Below are positions 1 to 6,954 of a DNA stretch of 42,837 nt, one piece after another. The DNA is taken from positions 1 to 42,837 of the IMG/VR virus record IMGVR_UViG_3300010160_000086. One strand, given 5' to 3'. The position numbers were made by a program, and so were the translations under genes. The first letter of the stretch is position 1. Each line of letters opens with the position of its first letter. The DNA comes from a virus. The notes beneath the pieces are model-generated. The model ran no database searches and was not told where the DNA came from. It saw nothing but the letters and a program-made list of their open reading frames with translations.

Positions 1-231
1 CATATAAGATTTGGCCATCAATAACGAAAATGCTGTCTTAAAATGCTTGGATGGACCAGCCCACATTGTAAGACCTGGAGTTAGACCACCATCTAACTTA
101 CCAGAAAGTGCCACATTAATAATTGGCACAGCCGTTTGAATCATATCTTTGTTGTTAAAGAATTTTGATTTCGCCAGAATAGCCGAATCTTTGATTGAAC
201 TATTCTTTTTAATTTTTTCAAGTATACTCAT
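1..231 (-). CDS. uvsX: UvsX recombinase, N-terminal part (runs off left edge)
   Basis: T4 UvsX-type RecA-family strand-exchange protein that coats ssDNA during recombination-dependent replication. Only the first 77 codons lie in the window; the rest is beyond the left edge. Seen: the N-terminus contains SKFFNNKDMIQT and an IALSG-like segment (INVALSG), followed by the Walker A variant AGPSKHFKT. This corresponds closely to the T4 UvsX segments SKFFNEKD, NIALSG and AGPSKSFKS. Its ATG overlaps the stop of the upstream membrane-protein gene as ATGA, so the two are probably translationally coupled. It is the downstream member of the gp43 / membrane protein / uvsX run. Confidence 0.93.
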   Translation of the reverse strand, partial: MSILEKIKKNSSIKDSAILAKSKFFNNKDMIQTAVPIINVALSGKLDGGLTPGLTMWAGPSKHFKTAFSLLMAKSYM

Positions 232-1256
232 TTATTTTCCTTTTTACGAAATGCCAATTCAGCATCATCTACATACATACTATCTATCTTACTTTTACGG
301 TTGGGAAATCCACGTTTCTTAGATGAACCTTCAGTCTCATCAAATTCTTCAGTTGTTATCTGAACTCCTGGTGATTGACCAAGTGGAGGAATTGTTTCAC
401 CATTAACATTATCAATAACAATAGGTTGTGGTTCTTCAATTCTTGTAATGTTTTCAGCAGCCACTCTTATTGTATCTTCTTTCGTTTTGGGTATATCTTG
501 TTTAGGTTCTTCTACAAAGACAGGAATATCATATGGTGTTTCAACTACTTTTTCGGGTTCTTGTTTAACTTCAACAACCGTATCAATAATTTCTTCCTTC
601 GGTTTCATGTTCATATTAGCAGCAATCAATAATAACACAGCTAATGGGTCAAATACAACCATTATTAACATGATTACCAAACGAACTGCTTTATCTATGG
701 CATTATCATCTTCTACACCATAAATCATATCACCCACATATTTGATTGGTCCAACTTCAGCAATCAATTTGTTAGATTCTTTTAATAGTGGTAATTTTTT
801 CTTGGTAATTTCATTCAGTTCTTTTTGTGTGTCCTGAATTTGCTTATCTAATCTATTACTTGCCGTTGATGGATCCTTGGCTCGCAATAATAAGTATTCC
901 AATCTTTCTTTAGTAATCTTCTCTTGTGCATTAAGAGTTTTCACCTCAACTGTATTTGCACCAGAATCTAATGTTGAATCAATATGTGCTTTAGAAAGAA
1001 AACCAAAAATACCCATACTTGTAATTAACATTAGAATTACAACAGATGTAGTGAGATATGTTTTTAATAGAAATGGGCAGGTCTTCCAATTACGATATAA
1101 CCATGATGTAGTGACCAATTTACTGGCCTCAAGAACACTGCCCATAAAAACGATTGGCCAAAATGCACCAGTAAATATAGCTGCCAATCCAATAATAGAA
1201 TAGTAGGCAGCAATACCTGAAAGTGCTAAGGCACAAAGTAATGTTAGAAATGTCAT
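228..1256 (-). CDS. Membrane protein with coiled coil, unknown function
   Basis: 342 residues, family not recognised by name. Seen: an N-terminal hydrophobic segment (about residues 2-20), a second (about 25-40), a third (about 68-88, VVILMLITSMGIFGFL), then a Lys/Glu-rich predicted coiled coil (about 105-165), a further strongly hydrophobic segment (about 190-215, VRLVIMLIMVVFDPLAVLLL), and a long acidic, Pro-rich hydrophilic tail ending in Lys/Arg. This suggests an inner-membrane protein with a large cytoplasmic tail. Its start overlaps the gp43 stop (ATGA) and its stop overlaps the uvsX start, so it sits inside a coupled replication operon. A role in anchoring or regulating the replisome is only a guess. 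Confidence 0.85.
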   Translation of the reverse strand: MTFLTLLCALALSGIAAYYSIIGLAAIFTGAFWPIVFMGSVLEASKLVTTSWLYRNWKTCPFLLKTYLTTSVVILMLITSMGIFGFLSKAHIDSTLDSGANTVEVKTLNAQEKITKERLEYLLLRAKDPSTASNRLDKQIQDTQKELNEITKKKLPLLKESNKLIAEVGPIKYVGDMIYGVEDDNAIDKAVRLVIMLIMVVFDPLAVLLLIAANMNMKPKEEIIDTVVEVKQEPEKVVETPYDIPVFVEEPKQDIPKTKEDTIRVAAENITRIEEPQPIVIDNVNGETIPPLGQSPGVQITTEEFDETEGSSKKRGFPNRKSKIDSMYVDDAELAFRKKENK

Positions 1257-3790
1257 GCGAAAAAGTCCTCTAATGTACTTACCTTCTCAGTTGTCCATTG
1301 CATACAATCCAAGATAACTTTAATAGGTTCCAAAAATGCTTTGTCGAATTGTAAATCATAATCAATGAAGTTGTCAAGCCCAAGCTCTGTGGGTAGTCTT
1401 GTTGGATAAGAAATAACGGTATCTTTAAATGGATTTGGCATCTTCAGGTAGGTAAACTTAATCTTTTCACCTTCTTGGATGAGTTGGTACTTCTTGGTGA
1501 GACCGTTTTGTTTTAAAAAATTGTTATATAGAATGGCACCCTTGACATGAATTGGAGTACCTAATTTATATAAAGTTAGAGCATCGGAGTATTTATTTAA
1601 ACCATTCAAGCCCCGTGGAAAAGAGATGTCTTCTGGTGGTAATTTTCTAAAGTCTTCTCTAAATTTACTAATGAAATTATGGATATCATTTTCTGTGCCA
1701 TTCACCATAAGCTGAATCGCTTCTTTCATCTTTTCACGGATAGCGGCAGGTGTAGAGGACTTAATCATCTCTAAACCCATCACCTTCATCTGTGGTTCTT
1801 TATATTGAACGCCTTCATTATTATATACGTTTAGAATGTATCGTTTCTTGGCAGTCCAGATACCCTTATCAGAAAGACCTTCACGTTTCATTTCCATCTT
1901 TTGTTGATAGGCGTGAACATAAACAGCCAGCTCCTCATACGATTTGTCAATATAAGGTTGTAGTTTATCTTCACAGATTTTATCCATGAGTGAGATTACC
2001 TTTTGTTTGTCTGAGGTATCTTTGATGAATTTATTGACCAATTCTCCCATACGGAGATAGATTGAATCTGTATCGGAAGCAACGACATAATCTTTGTCAC
2101 TTGTATCCAATAACTTATTCATGTATTCGTTTATCTTATTTTCAATCCACCTAATAGACAACTGGCCAGCAGTAGTAACGCCAAGAGCCATTCGTAAATC
2201 ATAAAAGCGGAAATACTGGCTACCAAGAGCACCATAAGCAGAATTAAGAGAAACCTTCTTTGCAAGTTGTATGTTGTTATACTTGGCAATTCGTTTTTCA
2301 ATTTCATATTTTTTCGATTCGTCTGTTTCATCTTCATACGTCTGCTTTGCTCGCAACATCATCTTCTTGAATTTGCTACGGTCAGTATACATTTCTTCCA
2401 TCATCTTAGGTAAGAAACCTTGCATATCAGTGCGAAAGAATTGGCCGTTAGGTGTAAGTGTAACATTGGCCAGCCCCGAAGTATCTACTTGGCGCATTAA
2501 TAGTTTCTCAACCGAAACACCAGAAGAAAGTACCTCACGCATTTCATCTGTGTAATCTTGTGGATCAATCAATGTCTCAGGTGAAATGTTATACTGCATC
2601 ATCAGATGTGGATACAAACTATTTAAGTCAAACGATGCAACCCAATCGTGTTTACCGACCTGTACATCTTTGACATAGGCACCTTCAAATGCCGAATCTT
2701 TCTCTTTGATTTCTCTTGGTGGTACAATGATACCTTTCTCAAACAGATAGGCATAAGTAAGTGAATCCCACATACGAGTTTGTGCAAAAATATCTTCAAA
2801 GTTTGTTTTGGTGTCATACGCAAGAGTCACACCCAACTCAATTAACTTTAACTTATCTTCCAGTTTAATAATCAGTTCAACGTCTTTGATGTTATACTCA
2901 ATAAACTTTTGATAATTCAAACGATAGAGTGCATGAAGGTTATCATATTCATCATATGAAATCTTGCCTTCACCGAGTTCTACTTGTGCAATAGCATCCA
3001 AACGATAACTCTCTTGTGACTTTCCACCAGGAGCATACCATTTGTATAGTTCAATATAGTCTAGTGATTCAACACCCATAATGTTATAGGCAATCATCTG
3101 ACGGCCATTAATTACAGTCTTACGTTCACCAATATAATTCCAGGGTGACAGTTTCTTGGCTTCATCTTCACCAATGATTTTACGAAAACGATTAATCAAA
3201 TAAGGTTCATCAAAGAACTTGGTATTCCAACCAGTTAGAATATCAGGACATTTCTTAGTCCATAATGCCATGAATTGTTTACATAGAGAATGTTCATCTC
3301 TACACTTAACATAGATTTCTTTACCTTGTGTAACATAGTCACCACAACCAAACACATAAATTGGACCATTCAAATACTTAATAGCAATGGCAGTAATTGG
3401 TTCATTCGCAAGATATGGATCAGGGAAACCATTCTCTGAACCAACCTCAATGTCAACTACAGCAACTGAAATTCTATCGAAATCATAGTCAACCATACCC
3501 TTATGTTGGTCTGCAATGAAGGCATATTCGAATCTAGTTTGGCCATAGATTTTTGGTGCATTGGATACTTCATCAAATTGCTTGATGTAGTCTTTGGCTG
3601 AACGAATATCACCAAAGATTTTCTGGTCGAGATAGTCACCGTCAAGTGAGGTGAAATTGGTTAGTTTTTTGGAAGGTAAATAGAGTGAAGGAGAATATTC
3701 AATTCTCTGCTTCACCTTCTTGCCGTCTAAGATGCCTCGGTATAATATGTTGTTACCGAAACTTTGTACGTTTGTATAAAATGAACTCAA
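1253..3790 (-). CDS. 43: DNA polymerase gp43 (family B)
   Basis: Replicative DNA polymerase with 3'-5' proofreading. 845 residues against about 898 in T4. Seen in order: T4-like N-terminus (GNNI near residue 13), Exo I acidic pair DIE (113-115), Exo III around Y299/D303 (YNIKDVE), polymerase motif A DLNSLYPH (388-395), motif B K511...NSAYG (516-520), motif C DTDS (573-576), and KKRY (648-651) as in T4. The C-terminal STLEDFFA resembles the T4 SLDFLFG tail that binds the sliding clamp, here gp45 at 14.9 kb. All catalytic residues are present and the frame is intact. It is co-directional with the Sm-like gene upstream (1 nt gap) and coupled to the membrane protein downstream. Confidence 0.98.
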   Translation of the reverse strand: MSSFYTNVQSFGNNILYRGILDGKKVKQRIEYSPSLYLPSKKLTNFTSLDGDYLDQKIFGDIRSAKDYIKQFDEVSNAPKIYGQTRFEYAFIADQHKGMVDYDFDRISVAVVDIEVGSENGFPDPYLANEPITAIAIKYLNGPIYVFGCGDYVTQGKEIYVKCRDEHSLCKQFMALWTKKCPDILTGWNTKFFDEPYLINRFRKIIGEDEAKKLSPWNYIGERKTVINGRQMIAYNIMGVESLDYIELYKWYAPGGKSQESYRLDAIAQVELGEGKISYDEYDNLHALYRLNYQKFIEYNIKDVELIIKLEDKLKLIELGVTLAYDTKTNFEDIFAQTRMWDSLTYAYLFEKGIIVPPREIKEKDSAFEGAYVKDVQVGKHDWVASFDLNSLYPHLMMQYNISPETLIDPQDYTDEMREVLSSGVSVEKLLMRQVDTSGLANVTLTPNGQFFRTDMQGFLPKMMEEMYTDRSKFKKMMLRAKQTYEDETDESKKYEIEKRIAKYNNIQLAKKVSLNSAYGALGSQYFRFYDLRMALGVTTAGQLSIRWIENKINEYMNKLLDTSDKDYVVASDTDSIYLRMGELVNKFIKDTSDKQKVISLMDKICEDKLQPYIDKSYEELAVYVHAYQQKMEMKREGLSDKGIWTAKKRYILNVYNNEGVQYKEPQMKVMGLEMIKSSTPAAIREKMKEAIQLMVNGTENDIHNFISKFREDFRKLPPEDISFPRGLNGLNKYSDALTLYKLGTPIHVKGAILYNNFLKQNGLTKKYQLIQEGEKIKFTYLKMPNPFKDTVISYPTRLPTELGLDNFIDYDLQFDKAFLEPIKVILDCMQWTTEKVSTLEDFFA

Positions 3791-3791
3791 T

Positions 3792-4106
3792 TTAGCCTGT
3801 AATTAAAGTTTTTTGTGGTGGAATAATGATGCCAGAACCAAAGATACTATTGTAGTTGTCTACAAAGTCTTTTGCTGGTTCATAGGAGTATAACACAGAA
3901 TCACGGTCTATGTCAACCGTCCGGTCCTTCTTTTCCGTATCTGAGTATACTGGCCAAGGTGCAAATCCGATATTGGGTTTACCATCTCGGTCACGTACAA
4001 CCGCAATACCAATAGGATTAAGAATTCGGTAACCTGTACCGGTTTCTGACACCTCACCAAGGATTTCTTCATTATTTGTCAGTTTTATTACGAGTAGATT
4101 TGTCAT
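3792..4106 (-). CDS. Small Sm-like protein, hypothetical
   Basis: 104 residues from the chosen ATG at 4106, which is preceded by an AAGGA ribosome site; an in-frame TTG 15 nt upstream lacks one. Seen: an N-terminal pattern of beta-strand type, VIKLTNNEEILGEVSE followed by YRILNPIGI, which resembles the Sm/Lsm-like fold of small phage proteins. The rest is acidic and ends in a hydrophobic IIIPPQKTLITG. A second protein with a similar start (IIKLQNGTDLIANV) is at 22557-22943. First gene of the gp43 operon, 1 nt from gp43. An RNA- or protein-binding role is inference from the fold pattern only. Confidence 0.8.
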   Translation of the reverse strand: MTNLLVIKLTNNEEILGEVSETGTGYRILNPIGIAVVRDRDGKPNIGFAPWPVYSDTEKKDRTVDIDRDSVLYSYEPAKDFVDNYNSIFGSGIIIPPQKTLITG

Positions 4107-4126
4107 TTTGATCCTTATCAAGAGTT

Positions 4127-4134
4127 TATAAATA
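4127..4134 (+). promoter_or_regulatory. T4-type late promoter TATAAATA
   Basis: Exact TATAAATA on the plus strand, about 95 nt before the only confident plus-strand gene (4229-5011). This is the gp55/gp33/gp45-dependent late promoter consensus of T4. A hairpin, AGATAC/GTATCT around 4161-4177, lies in the predicted leader. Confidence 0.8.
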
Positions 4135-4141
4135 ATAGTAT

Positions 4142-4170
4142 ATTATATATGACTTCGTTTAGATACGCAA
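4142..4170 (-). promoter_or_regulatory. Probable sigma70-type promoter for the gp43 operon
   Basis: Minus strand: TTGCGT (4170-4165), 17 bp, TATAAT (4147-4142), about 36 nt before the Sm-like gene start at 4106. The -10 is perfect and the -35 matches TTG only. It is divergent from, and overlaps the leader of, the plus-strand late transcript. Confidence 0.5.
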
Positions 4171-4228
4171 TGTATCTGTGTTAGTGTTATGTCTGCCAAC
4201 GTTTTCATGTACTCCACGACTATATTAA

Positions 4229-5011
4229 ATGGATCCAATTACCCTATTTGCGATGGCCAATGCCGCTGTTTCTGCGGTTAAAGCTGGTTGTAAATTATAC
4301 AAAGATATTAAAGGTGCCGCAGGAGAAGTTAAAGACGTTCTCAAGGATCTTGACGAGCAATTTCAAAAGTTACATCCACCAGAAAAACCAGCGACAACAG
4401 AACAACGTAATCAATACATTAAGCAAAAGAATGAAGTAATTGAGTTAAACAAAAAAGCGGAATCAGGACAACACACTGGTGTGTATCAGGAAATTGGTGA
4501 ACATCTTGGTGCATACTATGACAATCTTAATAAATGTATTGCAATATTTGAAGAAGAGGAAAGAAAAAGCAAAACTGAAATATACACAGGTGATGCTTCT
4601 TTAGGTAAACGTGCTCTTCAACGTGTACTGATGCGTAAGCAGTTAGAACAAATGGGTACAGAGTTACAAGAAATAATGATTTATCAAAGTCCTCCAGAAT
4701 TGGGTGCTCTTTGGACTGAAGTTAATGAAATGATGGAGAAAATGGGTGAACAACAAAAAGCCTTAATTGTTACCCAAATGAAAAGAAAAGAAGTTGCGGA
4801 AAAAAGAAGAGCCGCAAGAAGAAGACAAATGAATGAACAAGCAATATGGGGTGTTCTCATCATCGTCATAATGATAACAATGGCTGGATTGTTTATGTGG
4901 ATAGCTTATGATAGACAACAAAAATATCCACAGTATGGTGATGGTTTAATACCTAAAACTGAGCGGCAACGTAGAGAAGAAGCTCAACCGCAAATATATG
5001 TGGGTAGATAA
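4229..5011 (+). CDS. Conserved phage protein with C-terminal membrane anchor
   Basis: 260 residues, the only confident gene on the plus strand. Seen: a small-residue-rich hydrophobic N-terminus (FAMANAAVSAVKAGCKLYKDI), a long charged helical middle (about 25-200) with coiled-coil character and a KRRAARRRQ basic patch (about 190-200), one transmembrane helix (about 205-227, WGVLIIVIMITMAGLFMWIAY) and a short basic C-terminus. Proteins with this start and a single C-terminal anchor are common in marine T4-like phages, but no function is known to me. An exact late promoter at 4127-4134 implies late expression; no good Shine-Dalgarno is visible before the ATG. It ends 4 nt before the minus-strand tRNA-Met, so the transcripts converge. 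Confidence 0.85.
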   Translation: MDPITLFAMANAAVSAVKAGCKLYKDIKGAAGEVKDVLKDLDEQFQKLHPPEKPATTEQRNQYIKQKNEVIELNKKAESGQHTGVYQEIGEHLGAYYDNLNKCIAIFEEEERKSKTEIYTGDASLGKRALQRVLMRKQLEQMGTELQEIMIYQSPPELGALWTEVNEMMEKMGEQQKALIVTQMKRKEVAEKRRAARRRQMNEQAIWGVLIIVIMITMAGLFMWIAYDRQQKYPQYGDGLIPKTERQRREEAQPQIYVGR

Positions 5012-5015
5012 ATTA

Positions 5016-5089
5016 TGGTTGCGGGACCTGGAATCGAACCAAGAACTGAGGATTATGAGTCCTCTGTAATACCGTTTTACTATCCCGCT
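5016..5089 (-). tRNA. tRNA-Met (CAT)
   Basis: Anticodon arm GAGGA/CTCATAA/TCCTC gives CAT. The D arm (GTAA/TTAC) and T arm (CTTGG/TTCGATT/CCAGG) are normal, and CCA is encoded. Position 1-72 is an A-A mismatch, which recalls initiator tRNAs, but the anticodon stem lacks the three G-C pairs of initiators. An Ile(CAT, lysidine-modified) identity cannot be excluded. Last tRNA of the short Gly / Gly-like / rubredoxin / Met unit. Confidence 0.9.
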
Positions 5090-5090
5090 A

Positions 5091-5246
5091 TTAAACTGAA
5101 TACCAGAGGTCTATTTTGTAGTCTTCTTTAAATGTGCCGCATACAGGACAAATAAAGTTGTCGGATAATTCTTCCCAAACACCTTCTTTTTCCTCATTAT
5201 GTATATGTTCACAAGTCGTACATATATGATTAAGTTCAACAGACAT
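5091..5246 (-). CDS. Rubredoxin-like protein
   Basis: 51 residues from the ATG at 5246, preceded by AGAGG at good spacing; a longer reading from 5273 would run into the tRNA-like gene and is less likely. Seen: two metal-ligand knuckles, C9-T-T-C12 and C33-P-V-C36-G, 20 residues apart, with W24 and F31 between them. This matches the rubredoxin/rubrerythrin iron (or zinc) ribbon CxxC...CPxCG at nearly the usual length of about 52. A one-electron carrier or a zinc ribbon is possible; no partner is visible. It lies inside a tRNA unit, 1 nt from tRNA-Met, downstream of the 5423-5451 promoter. Confidence 0.82.
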   Translation of the reverse strand: MSVELNHICTTCEHIHNEEKEGVWEELSDNFICPVCGTFKEDYKIDLWYSV

Positions 5247-5262
5247 AATAGTACCTCTAAAA

Positions 5263-5330
5263 TGGAGCGGCAAGACTGATTCCCACAGCCGTCACAAGAG
5301 GGTATCTTGTGATGTTATTACATTTGCCGC
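5263..5330 (-). ncRNA. Aberrant tRNA-Gly-like RNA (ACC loop)
   Basis: 68 nt including an encoded CCA. Seen on the minus strand: a perfect 7 bp acceptor GCGGCAA/TTGCCGC, discriminator T, then CCA. The anticodon arm ACAAG/ATACCCT/CTTGT can extend to 7 bp with a smaller loop; read with T33 it shows ACC. A 5 bp T stem GGCTG/CAGTC carries loop TGGGAAT instead of TTCRANT. The D arm is reduced to ATGT/AATA/ACAT without the GG pair. G1-C72, C2-G71, G3-C70, C35, C36 and U73 are all glycine identity elements. It lies between the rubredoxin-like gene and a normal tRNA-Gly with a similar acceptor. It could be a decaying tRNA or a specialised non-ribosomal tRNA. Confidence 0.65.
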
Positions 5331-5338
5331 ATAAAACT

Positions 5339-5412
5339 TGGAGCGGAATGCCAGAATCGAACTGACAACAGGAGATTGGAAATCTCCAGTTTTACCATTA
5401 AACTAATTCCGC
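5339..5412 (-). tRNA. tRNA-Gly (TCC)
   Basis: Acceptor GCGGAAT/ATTCCGC, D arm GTTT/AAAC, anticodon arm GGAGA/TTTCCAA/TCTCC giving TCC, T loop TTCGATT, discriminator T and encoded CCA. A normal, complete tRNA-Gly, 8 nt from the tRNA-like gene and first in the unit driven by the promoter at 5423-5451. Confidence 0.95.
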
Positions 5413-5422
5413 TGATGTATAT

Positions 5423-5451
5423 ATTATATATGATGTTTATTCTAAAGTCAA
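5423..5451 (-). promoter_or_regulatory. Sigma70-type promoter for the Gly/rubredoxin/Met unit
   Basis: Minus strand TTGACT (5451-5446), exactly 17 bp, TATAAT (5428-5423), ending 10 nt before tRNA-Gly. Near-perfect host consensus. A 14 nt palindrome AAAGGTATACCTTT (5461-5474) lies 9 nt upstream of the -35 and overlaps the phosphoesterase stop codon. Confidence 0.82.
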
Positions 5452-5472
5452 GGCCTTTTGAAAGGTATACCT

Positions 5473-6048
5473 TTACATAGCGGGGCCGTTTCCATTTTTG
5501 AAACCAATCTCACCACCTTCTTCTTTGATTCGTTTGATAACATCTTCAAATAGTATTGGTCTATAATCCGTTTGCTCAACACAAACACAATGATATCTTG
5601 GATCAATTTCCCATTTGCCCCATATTTCAGCCATCACACGATTTGCGTGGAGATGGCCGTGGATGTTTGTACCAAAACGACCAAGACTTTCTGGATGAAT
5701 TGGTATATGTGATAGAATCATTCCGTTCATTACATGATATGCTCTGAGCTCACGGAAGTATTGTCTATATTCATCATCACGGAAGATATCATGGTTACCA
5801 CGAATCAATACCTTGTCACCATTCAGGCGACCTAAGGTTTTCAATGCTTTGCGGTTGATAACAACATCACCAAGATGGTATACTTTATCGTTAGGCCGAA
5901 CTGTTTCGTTCCAACGCTTTACCATTTCTTCATCCATCTCATCGGCATTATCCCATGGACGTAACTTAGTTACTCCGTCATTACGCATAAATCGACACAC
6001 ACCAGTATGGCCAAAATGTGTGTCTGATACTAAAAATATTGCTGGCAT
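5473..6048 (-). CDS. Calcineurin-like metallophosphoesterase
   Basis: 191 residues. Seen: all blocks of the metallophosphoesterase fold, D9-T-H11 (SDTHFGH), HLGDVV (about 58-63), RGNHD (about 84-88), LSHIPIH (about 112-118) and HGHLH (about 130-134), which ligate two metal ions. Substrate unknown; similar small phosphoesterases occur in aquatic T4-like phages and could hydrolyse cyclic or RNA phosphates. The start has AGGAGA at 7 nt. It sits between tRNA-Arg and the next tRNA-unit promoter, so it is probably co-transcribed with the larger tRNA cluster. Confidence 0.92.
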   Translation of the reverse strand: MPAIFLVSDTHFGHTGVCRFMRNDGVTKLRPWDNADEMDEEMVKRWNETVRPNDKVYHLGDVVINRKALKTLGRLNGDKVLIRGNHDIFRDDEYRQYFRELRAYHVMNGMILSHIPIHPESLGRFGTNIHGHLHANRVMAEIWGKWEIDPRYHCVCVEQTDYRPILFEDVIKRIKEEGGEIGFKNGNGPAM

Positions 6049-6070
6049 AATGTCTCCTATTCTTTACAAT

Positions 6071-6096
6071 AACCATCATTTTTGTAAATAATGGTT
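6071..6096. other. Hairpin between tRNA-Arg and phosphoesterase gene
   Basis: AACCAT...ATGGTT, with inner ATTT/AAAT across one mismatch and a small loop, in the spacer between the tRNA-Arg CCA end and the phosphoesterase start. It lacks a T run, so an RNA-processing site is more likely than a terminator. Confidence 0.4.
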
Positions 6097-6104
6097 TACA
6101 TATT

Positions 6105-6179
6105 TGGTCCGGCGTAGTGGAATCGAACCACTATTGATAGCTTAGAAGGCTACTGTATTATCCATTATACTAACGCCAG
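6105..6179 (-). tRNA. tRNA-Arg (TCT)
   Basis: Anticodon arm GTAGC/CTTCTAA/GCTAT gives TCT. Acceptor CTGGCGT/ACGCCGG includes one T-G pair; discriminator A and encoded CCA. Complete. Reads AGA/AGG, the Arg codons favoured by AT-rich phages. Confidence 0.93.
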
Positions 6180-6192
6180 ATAAATATTACAT

Positions 6193-6414
6193 ATGGCAAC
6201 AATTCAAAAAACAGTAGACCTCGAACTATGGAAAATTGCACAACAACTTCCATATATAGAACATAAATTCTCTACAACAACGAGAGAATTTACTTCATCT
6301 TTTACAAAAACAGAAAAACATTTTATATTAGATGAAATGTTATCTGTGGGCAGAAGTAAGGGGATTGAACCCTTGATATCGGAATCACAATCCGAGGTTT
6401 TACCACTAAACTAA
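6193..6414 (+). CDS. Doubtful plus-strand ORF ending inside tRNA-His
   Basis: 73 codons. The first 50 or so fill the 167 nt spacer between tRNA-Arg and tRNA-His; the rest reads antisense through tRNA-His, so the C-terminus cannot be natural family sequence. A late-promoter-like GATAAATA (6179-6186) ends 6 nt before the ATG, but it overlaps the tRNA-Arg 5' end by one base and there is no Shine-Dalgarno. The spacer also holds a perfect 9 bp hairpin (6265-6273 with 6283-6291). It may be a truncated gene remnant or only an open spacer. Confidence 0.25.
   Translation: MATIQKTVDLELWKIAQQLPYIEHKFSTTTREFTSSFTKTEKHFILDEMLSVGRSKGIEPLISESQSEVLPLN
6265..6291. other. Perfect 9 bp hairpin in tRNA spacer
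   Basis: AAATTCTCT (6265-6273) and AGAGAATTT (6283-6291) around a 9 nt loop, midway between tRNA-Arg and tRNA-His. No T run follows on either strand. Possible RNase processing site in the tRNA precursor. Confidence 0.5.
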
Positions 6415-6421
6415 CTTCTGC
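6347..6421 (-). tRNA. tRNA-His (GTG)
   Basis: Anticodon arm TCGGA/TTGTGAT/TCCGA gives GTG. It has the histidine signature of an extra 5' G(-1) facing C73, acceptor CAGAAGT/ACTTCTG, a TTCAATC T loop and encoded CCA. Confidence 0.95.
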
Positions 6422-6424
6422 ATT

Positions 6425-6500
6425 TGGCTCCCCGAGATGGTCTTGAACCACCGACACACGGATTAACAGTCCGTTGCTCTACCAACTGAGCTATCGGGGA
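6425..6500 (-). tRNA. tRNA-Asn (GTT)
   Basis: Acceptor TCCCCGA/TCGGGGA, discriminator G, anticodon arm ACGGA/CTGTTAA/TCCGT giving GTT, encoded CCA. Canonical D and T arms; 3 nt from tRNA-His. Confidence 0.96.
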
Positions 6501-6507
6501 ATAAATT

Positions 6508-6581
6508 TGGCACGGGAACCAGGACTTGAACCTAGAATAACAGAGTCAAAGTCTGTGGTGTTACCATTACACTATTCCCGA
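6508..6581 (-). tRNA. tRNA-Gln (TTG)
   Basis: Anticodon arm ACAGA/CTTTGAC/TCTGT gives TTG. Discriminator G, encoded CCA and T loop TTCAAGT are present. Position 1-72 is a U-U mismatch; an open 1-72 pair suits glutaminyl-tRNA synthetase. Confidence 0.93.
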
Positions 6582-6850
6582 ATAATGCTCTGACGTTCCT
6601 CGGCGGTAATTATAGAGCATTGAGTGATAGTCTTTCCACTACACACCGCAACTTGCGCTCCCTCCACCCGCTTCCCGACACAGGAACCGTTCTCGTATTG
6701 CTAACGCCGGTTTGGTTTAACCGCTACTTTCGTAGAGACAGATTCCCTTATGAATGTTACTAAACATAAGTCCTTGTCTGAACCACCCGTGGGTAATTAA
6801 TCCACTTCTCATCCTGCGGGTCACAGTAGCCACTATCACATGGCACGGCT
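6582..6850 (-). ncRNA. Structured spacer RNA between tRNA-Asp and tRNA-Gln
   Basis: 269 nt with no credible ORF. Seen: an outer 8 bp pairing GTGATAGT/ACTATCAC (6624-6631 with 6832-6839). Inside it are AGACA..TGTCT enclosing CTTATG..CATAAG, a CTAC-GAAA-GTAG hairpin with a GNRA loop (minus strand, about 6723-6734), CGGTT..AACCG and CGCA..TGCG. A separate hairpin AATGCTCT/AGAGCATT (6584-6591 with 6614-6621) abuts tRNA-Gln. Probably a stable RNA processed from the tRNA transcript, by position comparable to T4 RNA C and RNA D, which also lie in a tRNA cluster. Strand is inferred from the flanking tRNAs. Confidence 0.5.
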
Positions 6851-6925
6851 TGGCGGTCCCAAGGAGAATTGAACTCCTATCAACGGCGTGACAAGCCGCT
6901 ATACTGACCATTATACTATGGGACC
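6851..6925 (-). tRNA. tRNA-Asp (GTC)
   Basis: Acceptor GGTCCCA/TGGGACC, discriminator G, anticodon arm GCGGC/TTGTCAC/GCCGT giving GTC, encoded CCA. Complete. Confidence 0.95.
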
Positions 6926-6954
6926 AAATCTGGTGTAAAAATTTTTATATAAAC

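Noticed and set aside
1369-1400. TTGACA with a weak downstream -10 inside gp43
   Set aside because: Internal to a conserved coding region and the -10 is poor; probably chance.
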